Source: Psettodes erumei (lineage: Eukaryota; Chordata; Actinopteri; Pleuronectiformes; Psettodidae). From it: a stretch of DNA of 64,000 bases. Location: NCBI GenBank assembly GCA_016785225.1, contig JAFBJZ010000347.1, positions 310,001-374,000 on the forward strand, written 5' to 3'. Position numbers and translations under genes: made by a program. This document shows positions 1-12,480 of the stretch, piece after piece (the first letter of the stretch is position 1; each line of letters begins with the position of its first letter). Under the pieces are notes generated by a model. That model did no database searches. It had not been told where the DNA came from and saw only the letters and a program-made list of their open reading frames with translations.

Positions 1-77
1 CACTGCCATAAGAAACCTGCTGCCTGTGCAGCTCGTCACTGTGTATCTTGTAGAGGAAGTTGTTAAACCTCTCGTCC
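1..77 (-). CDS. possible edge of a minus-strand coding exon, unassigned
   Basis: Read on the minus strand from about 77 to 1, the sequence is open and gives ERFNNFLYKIHSDELH followed by RQQVSYGS, running off the window edge. Codon choice (AAC AAC TTC CTC TAC AAG, mostly C or G at third positions) looks like fish coding sequence. An in-frame TGA at 82-80 (minus) is followed at once by AG at 79-78, which could be a splice acceptor after a short pyrimidine stretch, so the exon would begin at 77. I do not recognise the protein. The hexapeptide RFNNFL also occurs in the Ku80 C-terminal region, but the rest gives no support for that. The plus strand is open here too, so this could be chance. If real, it is the edge of a neighbouring gene running away from fndc3b. 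Confidence 0.25.
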
Positions 78-3000
78 CTTCAGGGAGGAATCGCGTCAAC
101 GGTGCGGATGCCCGCAACAGCGCCTCTCTGTGGCCAGCCTCGCGCTACTGCACCACGTCACGCGCCCCGTGCCGCGTAACGGCTGGCCAACCTTTCCAAG
201 AGGGAGTTGAGTTCACCGCTCAGCCACAGTCGCTCTATTCTTAGAGCGGCATTATCAGCGCTCCACCTCTGGACTCCCCTTGCAATCATGGCTAAACCCT
301 GGAAAAAATGTTTCTGACGACACGGACTGTAATGTTCCAGCCAGCGAGTTCATGCTCAGCAGGTCACAGTGAGAGATATGCGCCATAAAATGATGCATAC
401 TGTCAGACATATCAAACTCTCTGGTAGAGTTTCCCGCACATTTCCACCTGTAATATTTGTAATAATAATATGCACATGAGGACATGAGTTGTTCCTGTCA
501 ATCTTGTGCGTTTATCCAGCACATCCCACTGTTATGTTGCTCACATCCTTGTTGATTGTGTACAGTATCTGGTAATTACTTTGATTTGTACTTGTCACTT
601 ATGCCAAAAATGCCATTTTACTGCTTAGAAATCATTGTTATACACAATTTGTTTTGGAAACCTTCTAATGCCCATTCTCCTTGGAACTCGCATACCAAAC
701 ACATCACTAAGGATGCCTCAGAAAGGATCAGTACATCCAAATTATTATTTTTTTAAGAAAAAAAGAAAAAGCTTTCTCACAACACTAGTGGTGAGATACC
801 GTGTAAAGTTTTTGTTGTATTTGCTCGAGTTTTGAGGTAAACGGAGAGTTCAGCCTCCACCCCATTACAATGGAAGCAAATGAAATGTTGTTTGTGGCTC
901 CTGCAGCACAGAAAATTACATTAACAGCAACCTCCCTGAAACACTGTCCCTGTTTTTCAAAATAGACCACGGAACACACTGTGAACAGTTTCCATTGGAG
1001 CTACTTTCTACTGCGGAAATAGTCCTGACATTTAGGTTTTGTGGAGAGTAACTGGACACTGTCTGGCGAGATGTGAAGCTGCTGAATTTCTGAAATGTAA
1101 ATTTATTTATTTTTTTCATGCTTTCAGCACCACAGATGAAATTCCATTCAGTCCCATTGTGCTGAGCTGGAGGCAGAAATCTCAGAGACAGACGTTTTTA
1201 AACCTGGGCAAATAAAACCCAAACTGTTTGCGTAGATTGATAACACTAAGAGAGATTTTGTCTGTCAATTTGTGTGAACTGATCTTTTAACTCCATTATT
1301 TACTGTGCTGCCCTCACAGGGGACAAGTGCATGTGTGTACACTGCCCTTACTGTAATAGCTAGGAGCGCGTGTTTGCTTATGCATCACTGATTGAGGAGT
1401 GTGCTTTTTAGGAGCGTGTGATAGGTAGCTCTCCGTTTTGGGCTGTTTATGTGTCGTAGTCGTTGCCTTGGGGATGGTGTTCCTGGTCTGTGGGTGTTTG
1501 TGTACTGATTTGTACACAGACACACTTATTCAAACACCACACTATAGTTGCTATTGAAAGGGAGAAAGAGAGCTGGTGGGTGCTGTAAGGCCTTAAGGAC
1601 CTTAAGTTTCCCTCTTCTGCTCCACAGCCATTGTAAATGTGCCTGACTGTGTATCAAACTATATAATTATTATATTAACAGTAACAATAAGCCATTATAG
1701 ATATAACGGCTCTGATTATTTTGATGTATTTTGATGGTTTGTATTGCTGTGCCACTGTGTGGCTCGGGACAGGGGGGTAAATTATGTTAGATGTGTGTAT
1801 GTTTGTGTGTTAGATGCACAGTGGAAAAGGGGGGGGGGATCCTCTGGAGGACTGATCTGAAGATCCGACCACCTGACAGTCACAAAACTGGGGGACATGT
1901 GTCTTATGGAAACCCCTGAGACTGATGCTTCGCTGCTGTGGTCACACAAACACACACACACACACACACACACACTCTCTCGTGGAGATTTCTTCACCCA
2001 GACAGTATTTAAAAAGGACTGTTAACAGCGATGGGACGTCTCCAGTCGATAACTTTCTGGCTCTATGCAAAGTGTCCTGGTGCTCACACATGCAGCATCA
2101 GGCCAGGAGAGAAGCCATGTGGGACTTCTGCTCTGAAATTATCTCTAGATATATATCTAGAGAAAAGACTTTCATTTTGATGTACTTCCTCTGTGCAGAG
2201 GAGACTCGAGTAGGCTGAGATGTGATGCAAATCCTGATGATTATTGTATTGGCATGGTTTTCTTTCTTTCTGTCCCTCTCTTTGTCTTTCTTTTTCTTTC
2301 TTTCTTTCTTTCTGTGTCCTGCTCCCTGTTAATTGTTGCTTTTGTCTGAAGTTTCAAAGTTTTAAATAAAGATGATTCAAGAATATTGATTCTCCTGGAA
2401 GATTCTTATGGTTCTTATGCACCCCCGCCTGCCCCCGTGTCCTCTCAGTCACACATCTCTCTCACGCATGCATGTACGTCATCATTCCCACCTTGTGTAC
2501 ACACACAGTGTTGTGTAAGTGTGTTTTTCTGCACCGGTGTTTGGTGGGATGTACTTAACTATCTTTGAAACTGCTCACTTTTCTGTCCTGGGGTTCTGAC
2601 CTTTTTACCTGGCGGCTACTCTAATATTTCTACTTTTGTGTAGTTTACGTAAACATATTTTTTGTAGCCTATTTGTTCTCTCTTACCGTCATGAAGAAAA
2701 ACTTCAGACTCTGCTTTATCGGCTGTTCTTGAAACAGCTGAGGTTTCTTTTCTCTTCAACTGCATGAACTAATGTGATGCTTGTTCAGTTCATTGAGGGT
2801 TCTCAGACCCACATGGCTTGGACTCTGACCGGCACACATGATGTAAGCAACTCTGCACTGAATCACTGTGACTGGCGTCACTGTTGTCATGAGAGACGTG
2901 GGCCAAAACAGGAAGTGTCTGGTGAGTGTGGCACACTGTTGATAGTTCTATTGAAAAAGACGTATTCAGGATATTACAGAACTAACCACAGCCTGCAAGT

Positions 3001-3780
3001 TGACTGAGAATTACACAGTCAGTGGATTTTACCACATTACATAGTTGATATAGTCATTCATTTTATGTTGTGCAAATAAATTGTGTAACTTTCTAAAGGG
3101 AATCTTTCTGCTGCTTTCCAGCTGGGGAACAACTGATACTGGTTGCAACACCAGTCAGCTAAAGTGTTATGCTGTGTGTGTGTGTGTGTGTGTTGCTATT
3201 AGTACCTTTCTCTATTCTCTAATAGCCTACACCTTCTCCATCCAGCTGAGCCCCACGTACCTACCAGGGGTTCACTGATGTTCCTGCATCACAATATAAT
3301 TTGTTTATGAAGCAGTTGAAATAAAAATTAAGGAAAAAAACTTCTCGTACATCTTACAGCAAACCACTGGAGTTTCTGTTGGGATTTATTGTTCCAAATG
3401 CAATGACTGTCCTGAGAATGGTGTAATAGTTGGCATGCTATCACGTTGTGATTTGTACGTGAGCTATTTTTACCGAAGGTCAGAGTTGACTGGTCATTGT
3501 TTGAAATGGCACTCTGGTTGTTTTCCACAAATGTCAGGGACACAGCAATTGGCCGACCAGATCCCTGTCCAACCTCCTTGAGTCACCGACATTCCACCAC
3601 CATGATTGCCAACACCCACCACCCTGTGGTGGTATGACCCCGCCAGCGTGATGTAATGACTGGAAGGTGTTCTGCGAAGTAGGAACACATGACAACATGA
3701 CCAGCAGCGTCCGAACAAACGCAGACCTCCCCTGAACACGGAGCTTTATAGATAAAGCCGACTGGACCCCCACCCTCTCG
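78..3780. other. upstream non-coding DNA, no gene recognised
   Basis: AT-rich sequence with no exon I can support on either strand. It contains a CA run (1,951-1,975), a TTTC-rich tract (about 2,262-2,316), a perfect 22-bp palindrome (2,142-2,163), a short TG run (about 3,175-3,193) and an AATAAA hexamer at 2,365-2,370. The hexamer could be a poly(A) signal of an upstream plus-strand gene, but no coding sequence leads into it. Confidence 0.5.
2142..2163. repeat. perfect 22-bp palindrome
   Basis: The 22 bases are identical to their own reverse complement: TCTCTAGATAT on the left mirrored by ATATCTAGAGA on the right, with no spacer. The symmetry breaks at the next base on each side. It contains two TCTAGA sites around a central (AT)n core. 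No function is inferred; it may be a cruciform-prone site or chance in AT-rich DNA. Confidence 0.9.
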
Positions 3781-3785
3781 CCCCC

Positions 3786-4085
3786 CTGAAAATAGTGAGG
3801 AAACAACTGGAACCAGTTACTCTTATCAAAAGGAGAAAAATGGCGATGGGAGAGATGTGCTTGGGCACTAAAAGATGGAGTGTTTTACTTGTTCCAGACA
3901 TACCAGCGATACCACAGGCATGAGCTTTGGATAAAAAGCTGTTTGAAAAAGTCCTGAAAAGCGAGAGGAAGCAACTGGAAACAATTCATCTTATCAAAGA
4001 GAGACAGAGAAATGGGCTTGGGCACAGAGGGGATTTTGTTTCAGGTGTCCTGCTTGTTCCAGACATACCAGAGATACCAGATACA
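3786..4085 (+). repeat. two-copy tandem duplication, period about 165-168 bp
   Basis: A block beginning CTGAAAA at 3,786 recurs at 3,954 in the same order. Shared landmarks are GAGGAA.CAACTGGAA.CA (3,797 and 3,965), CTTATCAAA, GCTTGGGCAC and TTGTTCCAGACATACCAG followed by GATACCA (about 3,890 and 4,055). Copies diverge by substitutions and small gaps. The second copy ends just before a MITE-like element at about 4,144. It is non-coding as far as I can see. Confidence 0.75.
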
Positions 4086-4143
4086 CACCAAATTTATTAA
4101 CAAATATCAGTACCCAATAGTTAAAGTCACTGTTTGCAAACTT

Positions 4144-4893
4144 TATAGCCATGCTAGAGGTGTGGTTGTAAGGATGGCAGTGTTGGTCAGATGGTATGTC
4201 AGTTCACCATCTTGGTCCAGACTGAAGTAAAAACTGGATTGATTGCCATGGAATTTTGTATAGACATGCTTGGTACCCAGAGGATGAATTATACTGTGTT
4301 TGGAAATCCGCCGACTTTGATTCTGTTGCTGCCATGAGGTTCACATTTTGTGTTTGGAGTGAAATATTTCAACGACTTTGAGATGGATTGTCGTGGCATT
4401 CAGTACAGATATCCATGTTCCCGAGCTAATCAATCCCCTTTGCTCAAGCACCACAACCACATCAAAGATTTCACTTATTTAGTCAAATATTTTGGCTTCT
4501 TCTCTGGATTCGCACGGTCTGTCACGGATGTTCATTGTTCCCAGAGGATACATTCCTGTGACTTAGGTGGTCTTCTGAATTTTCCTCCAGCAGCAACAGT
4601 AAATGTTGCTGCTGGATTAAAACTTTTCTCCCCAAGAACTCGATGAATTACTTTGATTTTTACAGACATTAACACTTGTCGAACTGTGGGATCTTCTGTG
4701 GGATCTTTCCGCTGGCACCATCATTAGTTCCAAATTTCAGTGTATCCAAAGCACAATACTTAAACCTGGTTCATCTATTTACTTTGCTTTACTTTCTACA
4801 CATCAGCATGTTAGAATTATAATGTTAGCATTCAGCTCACAGCTTCACTGTACACACATGCAGCGTCACGGAGCTGCGAGCACTGCTGTAGCT
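4144..4893 (+). mobile_element. MITE-like teleost interspersed repeat with degenerate terminal inverted repeats
   Basis: This stretch matches, from memory, a very common teleost repeat: a TGGTCCAGACTGAA box, repeated GGATGGATTGCCATG...TTTTGTA.AGACAT units, CCCAGAGGATGAAT boxes, then CATCAGCATGTTAGA and TTAGCATTCAGCTCACAGC near the right end. The unit recurs imperfectly at about 4,235, 4,382 and 4,525. The left end (TATAGCCATGCTAG, about 4,144) is an imperfect reverse complement of the right end (CGAGCACTGCTGTA, about 4,877), as expected for a non-autonomous DNA element. There is no transposase frame. A 13-bp hairpin lies inside at 4,586-4,616. I cannot give a family name. Confidence 0.7.
4586..4616. 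repeat. inverted repeat, 13-bp perfect stem and 5-nt loop
   Basis: Left arm 4,586-4,598 (TCCAGCAGCAACA) pairs perfectly with right arm 4,604-4,616 (TGTTGCTGCTGGA) around the loop GTAAA. It lies inside the MITE-like element, in a position where other copies I remember do not have such a stem, so it may be specific to this copy. Confidence 0.85.
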
Positions 4894-5915
4894 TCCTGGT
4901 TTTGTGAGGGGATTACAGCATCTTTCAAATGATTCTGATGGAACGTGTTGAAATTAAACCCTCATGGTGAAATCTGGGGCATTTTGGACATTTGGTCCAT
5001 TCCTCTAAGTGTGTCCACAGATATGCATGTGGCCTGCCACCATGTTTTCTTCACACTACCACTGGAGGGCACCAAAGTCAGAAAATTTCAACTCTTACCC
5101 AGGTAGCTTTAATCAAGAAGAACACTAGTCAAAGACAACATTGATTTAACATGACCATCATGTGCAATGTATAGTTAAAAAGGTGTATAATGAAACTCCA
5201 TCACCCACATTACACAGCAGTGGTTTAGCATGTGTCCCACTTAATTTTGGCTTTAAAATATCACCTCAGAAAATTGCAGTCTTGCTTCCAAAGCTGCCAA
5301 ATACACATAAAACCCCCTGAAAAGGCAGAGAAGTGTTCCACATTATCATTTTTATTGTAACACTGCAGTTGCAAACAGAGAAAACTTATTAGTTTCCTGG
5401 ACATCTTCAAGTTATTTGTCATTTCAAGAGGAACATAATGTGTTAAATGTAATGTAACTACATGCAAGGCAGAGTATAATGTAATATTAAAGCAATTGTG
5501 TTTTATTGTAGCAGGACTTCAGTGATAGAATCACAACAGGTTATCACATCCCAAATCGCACCCATCTTTGTTTCCTGTCTTGTTCTAGAGTCATGTCCAC
5601 ACGCATATAAGCCCCTATCTATTCCAATGAGATGCACAAATAAAACACACACACACACACACACACGCACCACAGAAATAGGTGAAGTGTCTGATGGTCC
5701 AACCAGCTGCCTTGCAAAACCCAGAGGAAAAAAAAAAAAAAAGGGGTGTGGGGAGGGGGTAGAGAGAGGTTGACAAACGAAGACAGGGAGAGAGAGAGAG
5801 ACAGAAAAGAGAGGCATGTCTGCTCTTGTTGGTGTGCAGAGAGCTTTGGGTTGATTCCTTTGAACTCATGATGAGCCAGATTCCATCCTCACGTCTATGG
5901 GAGGAAGTACCTCAC

Positions 5916-5958
<43 letters not shown>

Positions 5959-8744
5959 ATCATGTCCCATCCACCTCTTCTCTGATACCAGTCTGCCCAT
6001 TATCATTTTGTCATCTTGCGTCTCAGGGTAGCATAGCATTCATCTTTCTAGCGAACATATGTGCACACATGCTTATGTAGACATAACATACATGCATAAC
6101 TGCATACATAAACACACACGCATGTAAGAGCGCAGCGAGGGCATAATTAACATCTCGAAAACCACACTTTTCCTGCTTTCCCTTCTGGGTGCTCTCGCTC
6201 TCTCTCTGCTATAAGACTACGCAGTCTGTGCTATCATATGGCTGGACGTATTCCACTCACTTCAAAGTCCTCTGGCGAACTGAGCGTGCATGATTACAGG
6301 GAGGGCTTGCTTTAAAGAGCCTCAGAGAGAGAAAAAGAAATCTGAGAGGGAGAGACAAAGAGAGGGAGAGAGAGAGAGAGAGAGAGAGCAGCTGGGTTGG
6401 TGGTAAACATCTGGTGGTTGTGGAGGCCTGGCCCTGACATACAGGGGAAATAGCTGCATCGCTTCTCCAAGATCTGCTCCAGTCTTTCCTTATCCACTCC
6501 ACTGCACTAATCTAATCTAATACGACTGGCTGTCTGTAAAGCCCCTGTATGTCACTTAGGCTTGCCCCACTTTTGTACAGACTTATCTATGTCTATATAT
6601 CTATAATTTAAAAAAATAAATAATAATAATTATCATCATCATCAGTATTTGTATAGCCCCTTTCATACAGGAAATGCAGCTCAAAGTGCTTTGAAATAAA
6701 GATATAACATGCTCCAGGGGCAATAGACATAAAACGTAAAAACAAAGTAATTCACATGCTGACAGCGCACAAATCCCAGATGTACACTTTCCTCTGTACA
6801 GAATTGTACCAACATCTTCCTGATATTGAGCTGCAGTCCCTGTTGGACAATTCACTTTTCTCGTGTTTAAAAGTTTCTTAGCCCCTCCCAAACCCATCTG
6901 CTTTTCTTTATCTACGTCTACACCTTTCGTGGCTAAATCATGTTGTAGAGTGGAGATCAATAAGGGACAAAGACATAAATATTCACAGGAGAAAGGTTTT
7001 TGAATCAAATTTTTAAGCCAACGTGGACGAGCCATATTCGAAGTGCTAAGAATCAAACTGCTGCTTTGAATACTCACATTTGATCAAAAGCTCAAAACCA
7101 GTTGAGCATTTTGTCAGCTATAAATATTGCACTGTGCACATTCCATGTCATTTTCTTTATATTAATGGCATGTACACACAGCTGTACATGGGCCATATTT
7201 TGGAATAAAATGCTACAATGTCAACAATATCAGGTATTCGTGACTGTTTCGAGAAACATAAACTCCTAGGATGTATTGACCATTTAGGGTTTACATTTAT
7301 GAAATGTTTTCAAAAAGTTTTTTTTGTTAAAGGGTTTTAAACAAAAAATAAAATGTGAGCGTTCGTTTAACCCCGATGTTCTGTTTGGGGTCGAGGAGAT
7401 GTCGGGCCTGACTGGTTCATCAGCTTGGTACTTGGTACAAATTTAAAAGCACTGCATTCAAACATGATGACTTTGAATTGATGACATGTTTCAGACGTCT
7501 GCTCCAGATAACTGATCACATCTGCTTGAGACCCTAGCTGTATAACTTGGTTAAATACAGTGCTTGCTCATAGTCTGAGGTTGGTGTTGCCCAGATGAGC
7601 CTCTTTGGAATTCTGCCTTTGGAGTTTTGTTCATTTTTGTTTGTTTTGCCATAAATAGTGGACTGGTGGAAACATTGACTGCAAGTGAAGCTAGAATCAA
7701 ATTAGCAAGAGAAGGTGAGGCAAGCAGATCTGAGCGTTTTGTCCAGCAAGAAAGCCAAGCTTCAATTTGCATTTGTCAGACACGACAGAAGTAAACTGGC
7801 ACAGATTTTGCTTTGCAATACTGCAGTGACTATCTCTTTAATATCTCCAGTTGTACCAGGCCAGTGAGGGCAATTTTGCAAATCAATAGGCAGGACTGCT
7901 TTATGGCAGTATTGGATTTTTGGGATCAATGTGATGAAGTACCTTGACTCGTTAGGTATTTAATTCACGGGATTTGCCAAAACCTGGACATTAACATCTG
8001 GTAAGAAAAAAAAACTATTTCAACTGAAAGTCAATTTCTAATTGAAGGTACAGTAGGTGCTTTATGGATTAATGAATTAATGGGCATCTTTGTTGATGAC
8101 ATGTTGAAAAGATAAACTGGAGATAAACTCGATCACATACTGAAGACAGTGCAAATATCTGCAGAGTTCTCTTCTCTGTGCCGACTACAGTATTGGGAAA
8201 AATAGAATTAAAGGAGCATTTTAACAGATTTGATATACAGTGTATATATATATATATATATATGTGCATCACCACAATATGAAAGCACATATACCATGAG
8301 AGAATATTCTAATCCCAGAGTATATGGCACTGACTGTGTGGTACCTTCCATACACAACCACCTCCTGTATGTGGAAGAAAATCATAAAGAAGAGGGTCGA
8401 CAAAAGAATAACGTATGAGACAAGTAAACCTTAATGAATACATATTATGAATGAAAGGAATAACCCTGTTTGCTTCAATGGTATTGTGCACTCTTTCTGC
8501 AGCTGGGGGGCTCCACAGTCTGTCTGTGCCCACAGTGCAATATATAACCTGAGATGTATTTTTCCTGGTGTGAGAGCATGATTTTTCTGCCTGCCCTATC
8601 GGTTGCCCCTTGAGGATGATTAGTGTTTATTGATTTGAACTGAATTTAATTTAATTCCTCACAGGCATGCTGTCCCGCTCCAGAGCCATTCTTTTACTGG
8701 CTTAGAATTACACCAGTGGCTGTTTTCTTAGCACACTTGCTGGA

Positions 8745-8780
<36 letters not shown>

Positions 8781-10379
8781 CAGCAGAGAGAAATCTAGAA
8801 CTCAGGGGCAATGAGTGTATTTGGCTGACTCCACTTGCTTTGAAATACAGCAAGGGAAGAGGGTCGATTACTGTTGGAGACAAACGTGCACACAACTTGT
8901 ATTGTTTGCACTTGCTCCTTATGCAGCGTCTTGTTATGTTAATGGAAAATAAAACCGTGATCCGAAAAAAAGCAACGACTAATCAGATCAATGCTTTGTC
9001 ATGTTCTCTGAGGGATGTCTTCTGAGAGGTCCTCCTGACCGAAACATTGACCTTTTTAACAAATCAATGCAGAGCTGATAAGTGTGTGTGGGTTCCTCTG
9101 ACTGAGAGATTCTTCACATTTTTCAGCCTGAGACCTAAATTTGAGAAACTTGTCTCTGACACTGGCTTTTCAGGGAGTCTGAAGAGGATCTTATTGTGTA
9201 GTGAATGATTCACCTTTATGCTGTTGTCAGCAGTAATCAGTTCAAATCCTGTATGCATTCAATCTGTCATTCAGTGGAAACAATATATACTTGATGTGGA
9301 ATATTCCTACTTTAAACTGCTTCTGATCTGTAACTTTGGTCCCATTATAGTTTTTTTTGTAATGAGCCTAGTCAAATGATACATTTGGCAGCAGCAACAC
9401 ACTTGGCATTAATGTCTCAACATGCCCAATTAATCTCCTCCACAGATAAAACTACTCTGTATGTAGCTGTGCTTTAATGAACCTGGAGGAAGGAAACTGA
9501 ATTCTTTATATTGTCACAAGACCATATGCAATCTGGTGTTTGTCGTATCTTTTTTTCTGAACAGTATACACGGGCCCTTGTGGTCCTTTTCAACACATAT
9601 GTACATAGAATCACCCCTGATTACACGTATTTGATCTTGGTCACCAGTCTTTGTCATACATAAGGTCAGGCTGTTTTTTATTATTATTTTAAGCACCAGT
9701 GTGTTTAAAAGGGATAAAAGGGATACCAGGTTTCAGAGTGGCCAATAGAGGGACTTTGGTCTGTTGTCGAGGTTGTTTTAGAGGTGCTGGGAAAAAGCTT
9801 TGACTCACTTCAAAATTTGCTAAAGGCAGACTATTTTACAAATGTTAAATGTTCAAAGATCTTTTTCACATATCCTTTTGATATTTACCCTTGTTTTAGT
9901 TTAGTTTTTTGAGAGGGGCTACTAAGTGGTGACCAGTGCAAATAAGGTGACAGAGGGCAGTACAAGTCCTTCGCTGCAGCAGGTTGCGGTATGAAGATTC
10001 TGTCATCATGAGAGACAAATGCAAACCAGTCCAGATTGGATTCAGCTTTGCTCTTATTTGCAAAAGAGTTGAAGCACCTTCTTTTTACTCAACTTTTTGG
10101 TCATGAACAACAGCAACTGTAAGAGCGAAATAGCATATATACCAAACCAATAAAAAATTGACACTGTATTTGATAAATAATGCACGTTTGTTTGAGCAGC
10201 TCCAAGCCTTTGATGTAATGGCCAATCCACTATCAGAGAACAAAAAGATTAAATATTGATATTCATACTGGGATAATAAATCGTAAAAACTGAGTAATAA
10301 ATAGTTTCGAAATTATAAAATAAATCGACGTTACAGTTGTTTCTTGTAAAATAGCCCGGCAAGTTTTTGTGAAATGACA
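4894..10379. other. upstream non-coding DNA with microsatellites and repeat fragments
   Basis: No coding exon or RNA gene recognised. The stretch contains CA runs at 5,647-5,667 and 5,919-5,957, a GA run at 6,366-6,388, a TA run at 8,242-8,263, a TG run at 8,746-8,776 and an interspersed repeat fragment near 6,640-6,705. The rest is AT-rich with frequent stops in all frames. A CCAAT pentamer sits at 10,222-10,226 in the approach to the promoter. Confidence 0.5.
6640..6705 (+). repeat. teleost interspersed repeat fragment
   Basis: The text TTGTATAGCCCCTTTCATAC...GGAAATGCAGCTCAAAGTGCTTTGAAATAAAG, preceded by a run of ATC triplets, matches a phrase that recurs across teleost genomes and transcripts. 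I cannot assign the family. A 158-codon minus-strand frame (6,601-7,077) runs into it. Confidence 0.45.
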
Positions 10380-10570
10380 CCTCTGCTCACCGCTTGCGCC
10401 TCAGAGGCGAGGGAGCAGCTCATTTCTCTGTTTTGGCTTTCTGAATGCGCAAGCGTGTACTACGGTAAGGAAAGAGGCGGGCTCTAACCTCCATGTGCGT
10501 CGCGTTTTGATTGACATGGCGGAGTCTCCCAGTACGCGTCGCGCCGCGCCAGCAGACAGGCAAGACCCGA
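10380..10570 (+). promoter_or_regulatory. fndc3b: CpG-rich core promoter candidate for fndc3b
   Basis: Composition changes sharply from AT-rich to CpG-dense at about 10,380, with clusters such as ACGCGTCGCGCCGCGCC near 10,533 and GGCGGG near 10,476. A YY1-like CATGGCGGA lies at 10,515-10,523. An A-rich AATAAAAAAACG at about 10,576 is only weakly TATA-like. CpG density continues to about 11,250, typical of a housekeeping-type vertebrate promoter. Position upstream of the coding exons and on the same strand supports assignment to fndc3b. The start site cannot be fixed by eye. Confidence 0.5.
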
Positions 10571-10629
10571 CCCTGGGAATAAAAAAACGCGCAGCCCCGT
10601 CTGTTTGAAGATTATTTTATTGCAGCGAG
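10571..10629 (+). other. fndc3b: probable non-coding first exon of fndc3b (5' boundary unknown)
   Basis: Coding begins in an exon with its own acceptor at 33,361, so at least one upstream 5'UTR exon is required; human FNDC3B also has a non-coding first exon. The best donor in the CpG island is GCGAG|GTGAGT, making 10,629 the exon end. A second candidate donor is GGA|GTGAGT, with exon end at 11,104. No ATG-led frame continues through either donor in a recognisable way. The start given here is arbitrary. Confidence 0.35.
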
Positions 10630-11520
10630 GTGAGTCCTTTTACACTTTCTTTCGCGGTACCAAGCGGCCCGCTAAGAACGGGAACGGAGGCCGAAGTGGT
10701 CGAGGTTGAAAAAGTTTTAGAAGTGCGTGTCTGTCTCTTTCTCTCTGCGTGTATGCGTGTGTATGTGTGTGCGCGCGTTTGGAGAGCCGAGCGCTGACGC
10801 CGGCAGTCTGGGCCACTTGGCCAGAAGCGAAGGAAAAAGGAAAACTGCTTCACCGCACAGGACGGGGGTCTGAATCGAAACTTTTGGGCGAATTCTCCCC
10901 TTCTACCTCGAAACGGCGAGGAAAGGGCAAAAACAAAAAAAAAAAATCCTCCCCAAACCCAGCGGGGGATTGTCGCGTTAGTTCCTCACACTTAAGTCGA
11001 GTGACTGTGTCGGGCTGGAGCGTTTGGAGCCTGCTCTTTTGTGGTCCCCGATTTCTCAGCTTTCGCGAAAGAATGTGTTTTTGTCTCCGAGGACTTCGGA
11101 TGGAGTGAGTGCGCAACAGGAGAGGAAAAAAAAAATCCCTCTCCTCTTTTCGGCGTCAATCCTGCAAATAAATCGCAGTTGCTGCGCCGCGACTGGCATG
11201 GTCGAAACCGTCGGCCGTGTTGTAGCTGCTCGAAATCAGGAAATGGGCACTTTTTTTAATCGCTGGAAAAATAATTTGGAATGGAAGATGCTGAGGCAGT
11301 CAGATTTGACAGAGAGGGTGGTTGCGAAATCATTGAATCGACACCGTAGGGGGGTTTACATGGCGTTGGATAACTGTTCAGAAACGTTTTAAGGTTATAG
11401 CGACTTTCCACGGAGGTTGTGTGCGGTTGCAGACCGCAGGAAAAGGCTTTGGAGAAGAAGAAGAAGAAAAAAATCTCAACTCCAGCATATCCTAGCATTC
11501 CTTCCAGCCAGTGTGTCTAC

Positions 11521-11521
<1 letters not shown>

Positions 11522-11569
<48 letters not shown>

Positions 11570-11600
11570 CCCTCTCCCTCTCTCTCCCTCTCCCTCTCTC
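11522..11600 (+). repeat. (CT)n microsatellite
   Basis: An uninterrupted CT run from 11,522 to about 11,565 continues as a degenerate CTC/CCT pyrimidine tract to about 11,600. Serine/leucine-only frames on one strand and glutamate/arginine frames on the other are artefacts of it. Confidence 0.95.
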
Positions 11601-12480
11601 CCAGAAACGACTACGTGTCTGTTTGTGCAGGGAAGACAAATCTCTCTCTCAGCCTCTCTGATGCAGACGTGGAAATCAAACATTGGTCTCGCACTTGAAA
11701 CAGATTATCGACCTTCCACGTAGACAGCCTGCGAGAAAAGACAATACTGCGTTAAAGAAAGGCGCTTTAGCTCGCCAAGTAGAGGGCACATGGGATGTGG
11801 CAGAGAGAGGTCGGAATTTTTTTTTTGAGGTGCAAAAGATGACTTGTGCGTCAGTTTTTTTCCTTTTAAAAGTTAATGACAGGACTGAGTGGTTAATTGT
11901 CATGCTGTCATGATTAGCGGTGGAGGGGGGTATAATTGGCGCTATGATTTGGGAATCGCATCCCCCCCCCAGCTCTGGGTTCTGGATCCAGTGGGCACAT
12001 TGGAGAATATAGGCTAGGGGAAAATATCTTTACACACACACACACACACACACATACACACAGACTTGTTCCACTATCCCCGCGGGGACACTCACTGGCA
12101 TAATGCATCCCCTTGCCCCCTATAACCTTAAAGCCCAAATCTAAACCCCTAAAAAAAAAAGCAGTCTCTACCTGTGGGCTCCCCGTGGGTTGCTGTGCAA
12201 TTCGCATTAAAGTCCCCACCGGGATACGAGAACATGAACACGCGCATGCGCGCGCACGGGGCCTTATTTTTCAGGAGAGAGAGAGAGAAGGAGAAATCCG
12301 ATCCCAAATAGATGACGTCAGATGACATTCCTTTGGTGAAAGGCTGATGTGGCCGTGCAGTTTTTTTTCTTTGAAAAACTGATATCCAACTTTTTTTTTG
12401 AAGGGAATTGGGGGAGGATTTGCCACCCGCTGAAAAGGTGTGTTTATGGTTGTAAAGGAATTCTCCCTGTGGTGCATGAA

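Noticed and set aside
2365..2370. AATAAA as the poly(A) signal of an upstream gene
   Set aside because: No coding sequence or plausible 3'UTR leads into it; single hexamers are common in AT-rich DNA.
6601..7077. 158-codon open frame on the minus strand in AT-rich DNA
   Set aside because: Its end is an interspersed repeat fragment plus ATC triplets (Met/Ile run); no recognisable domain and no splice context.
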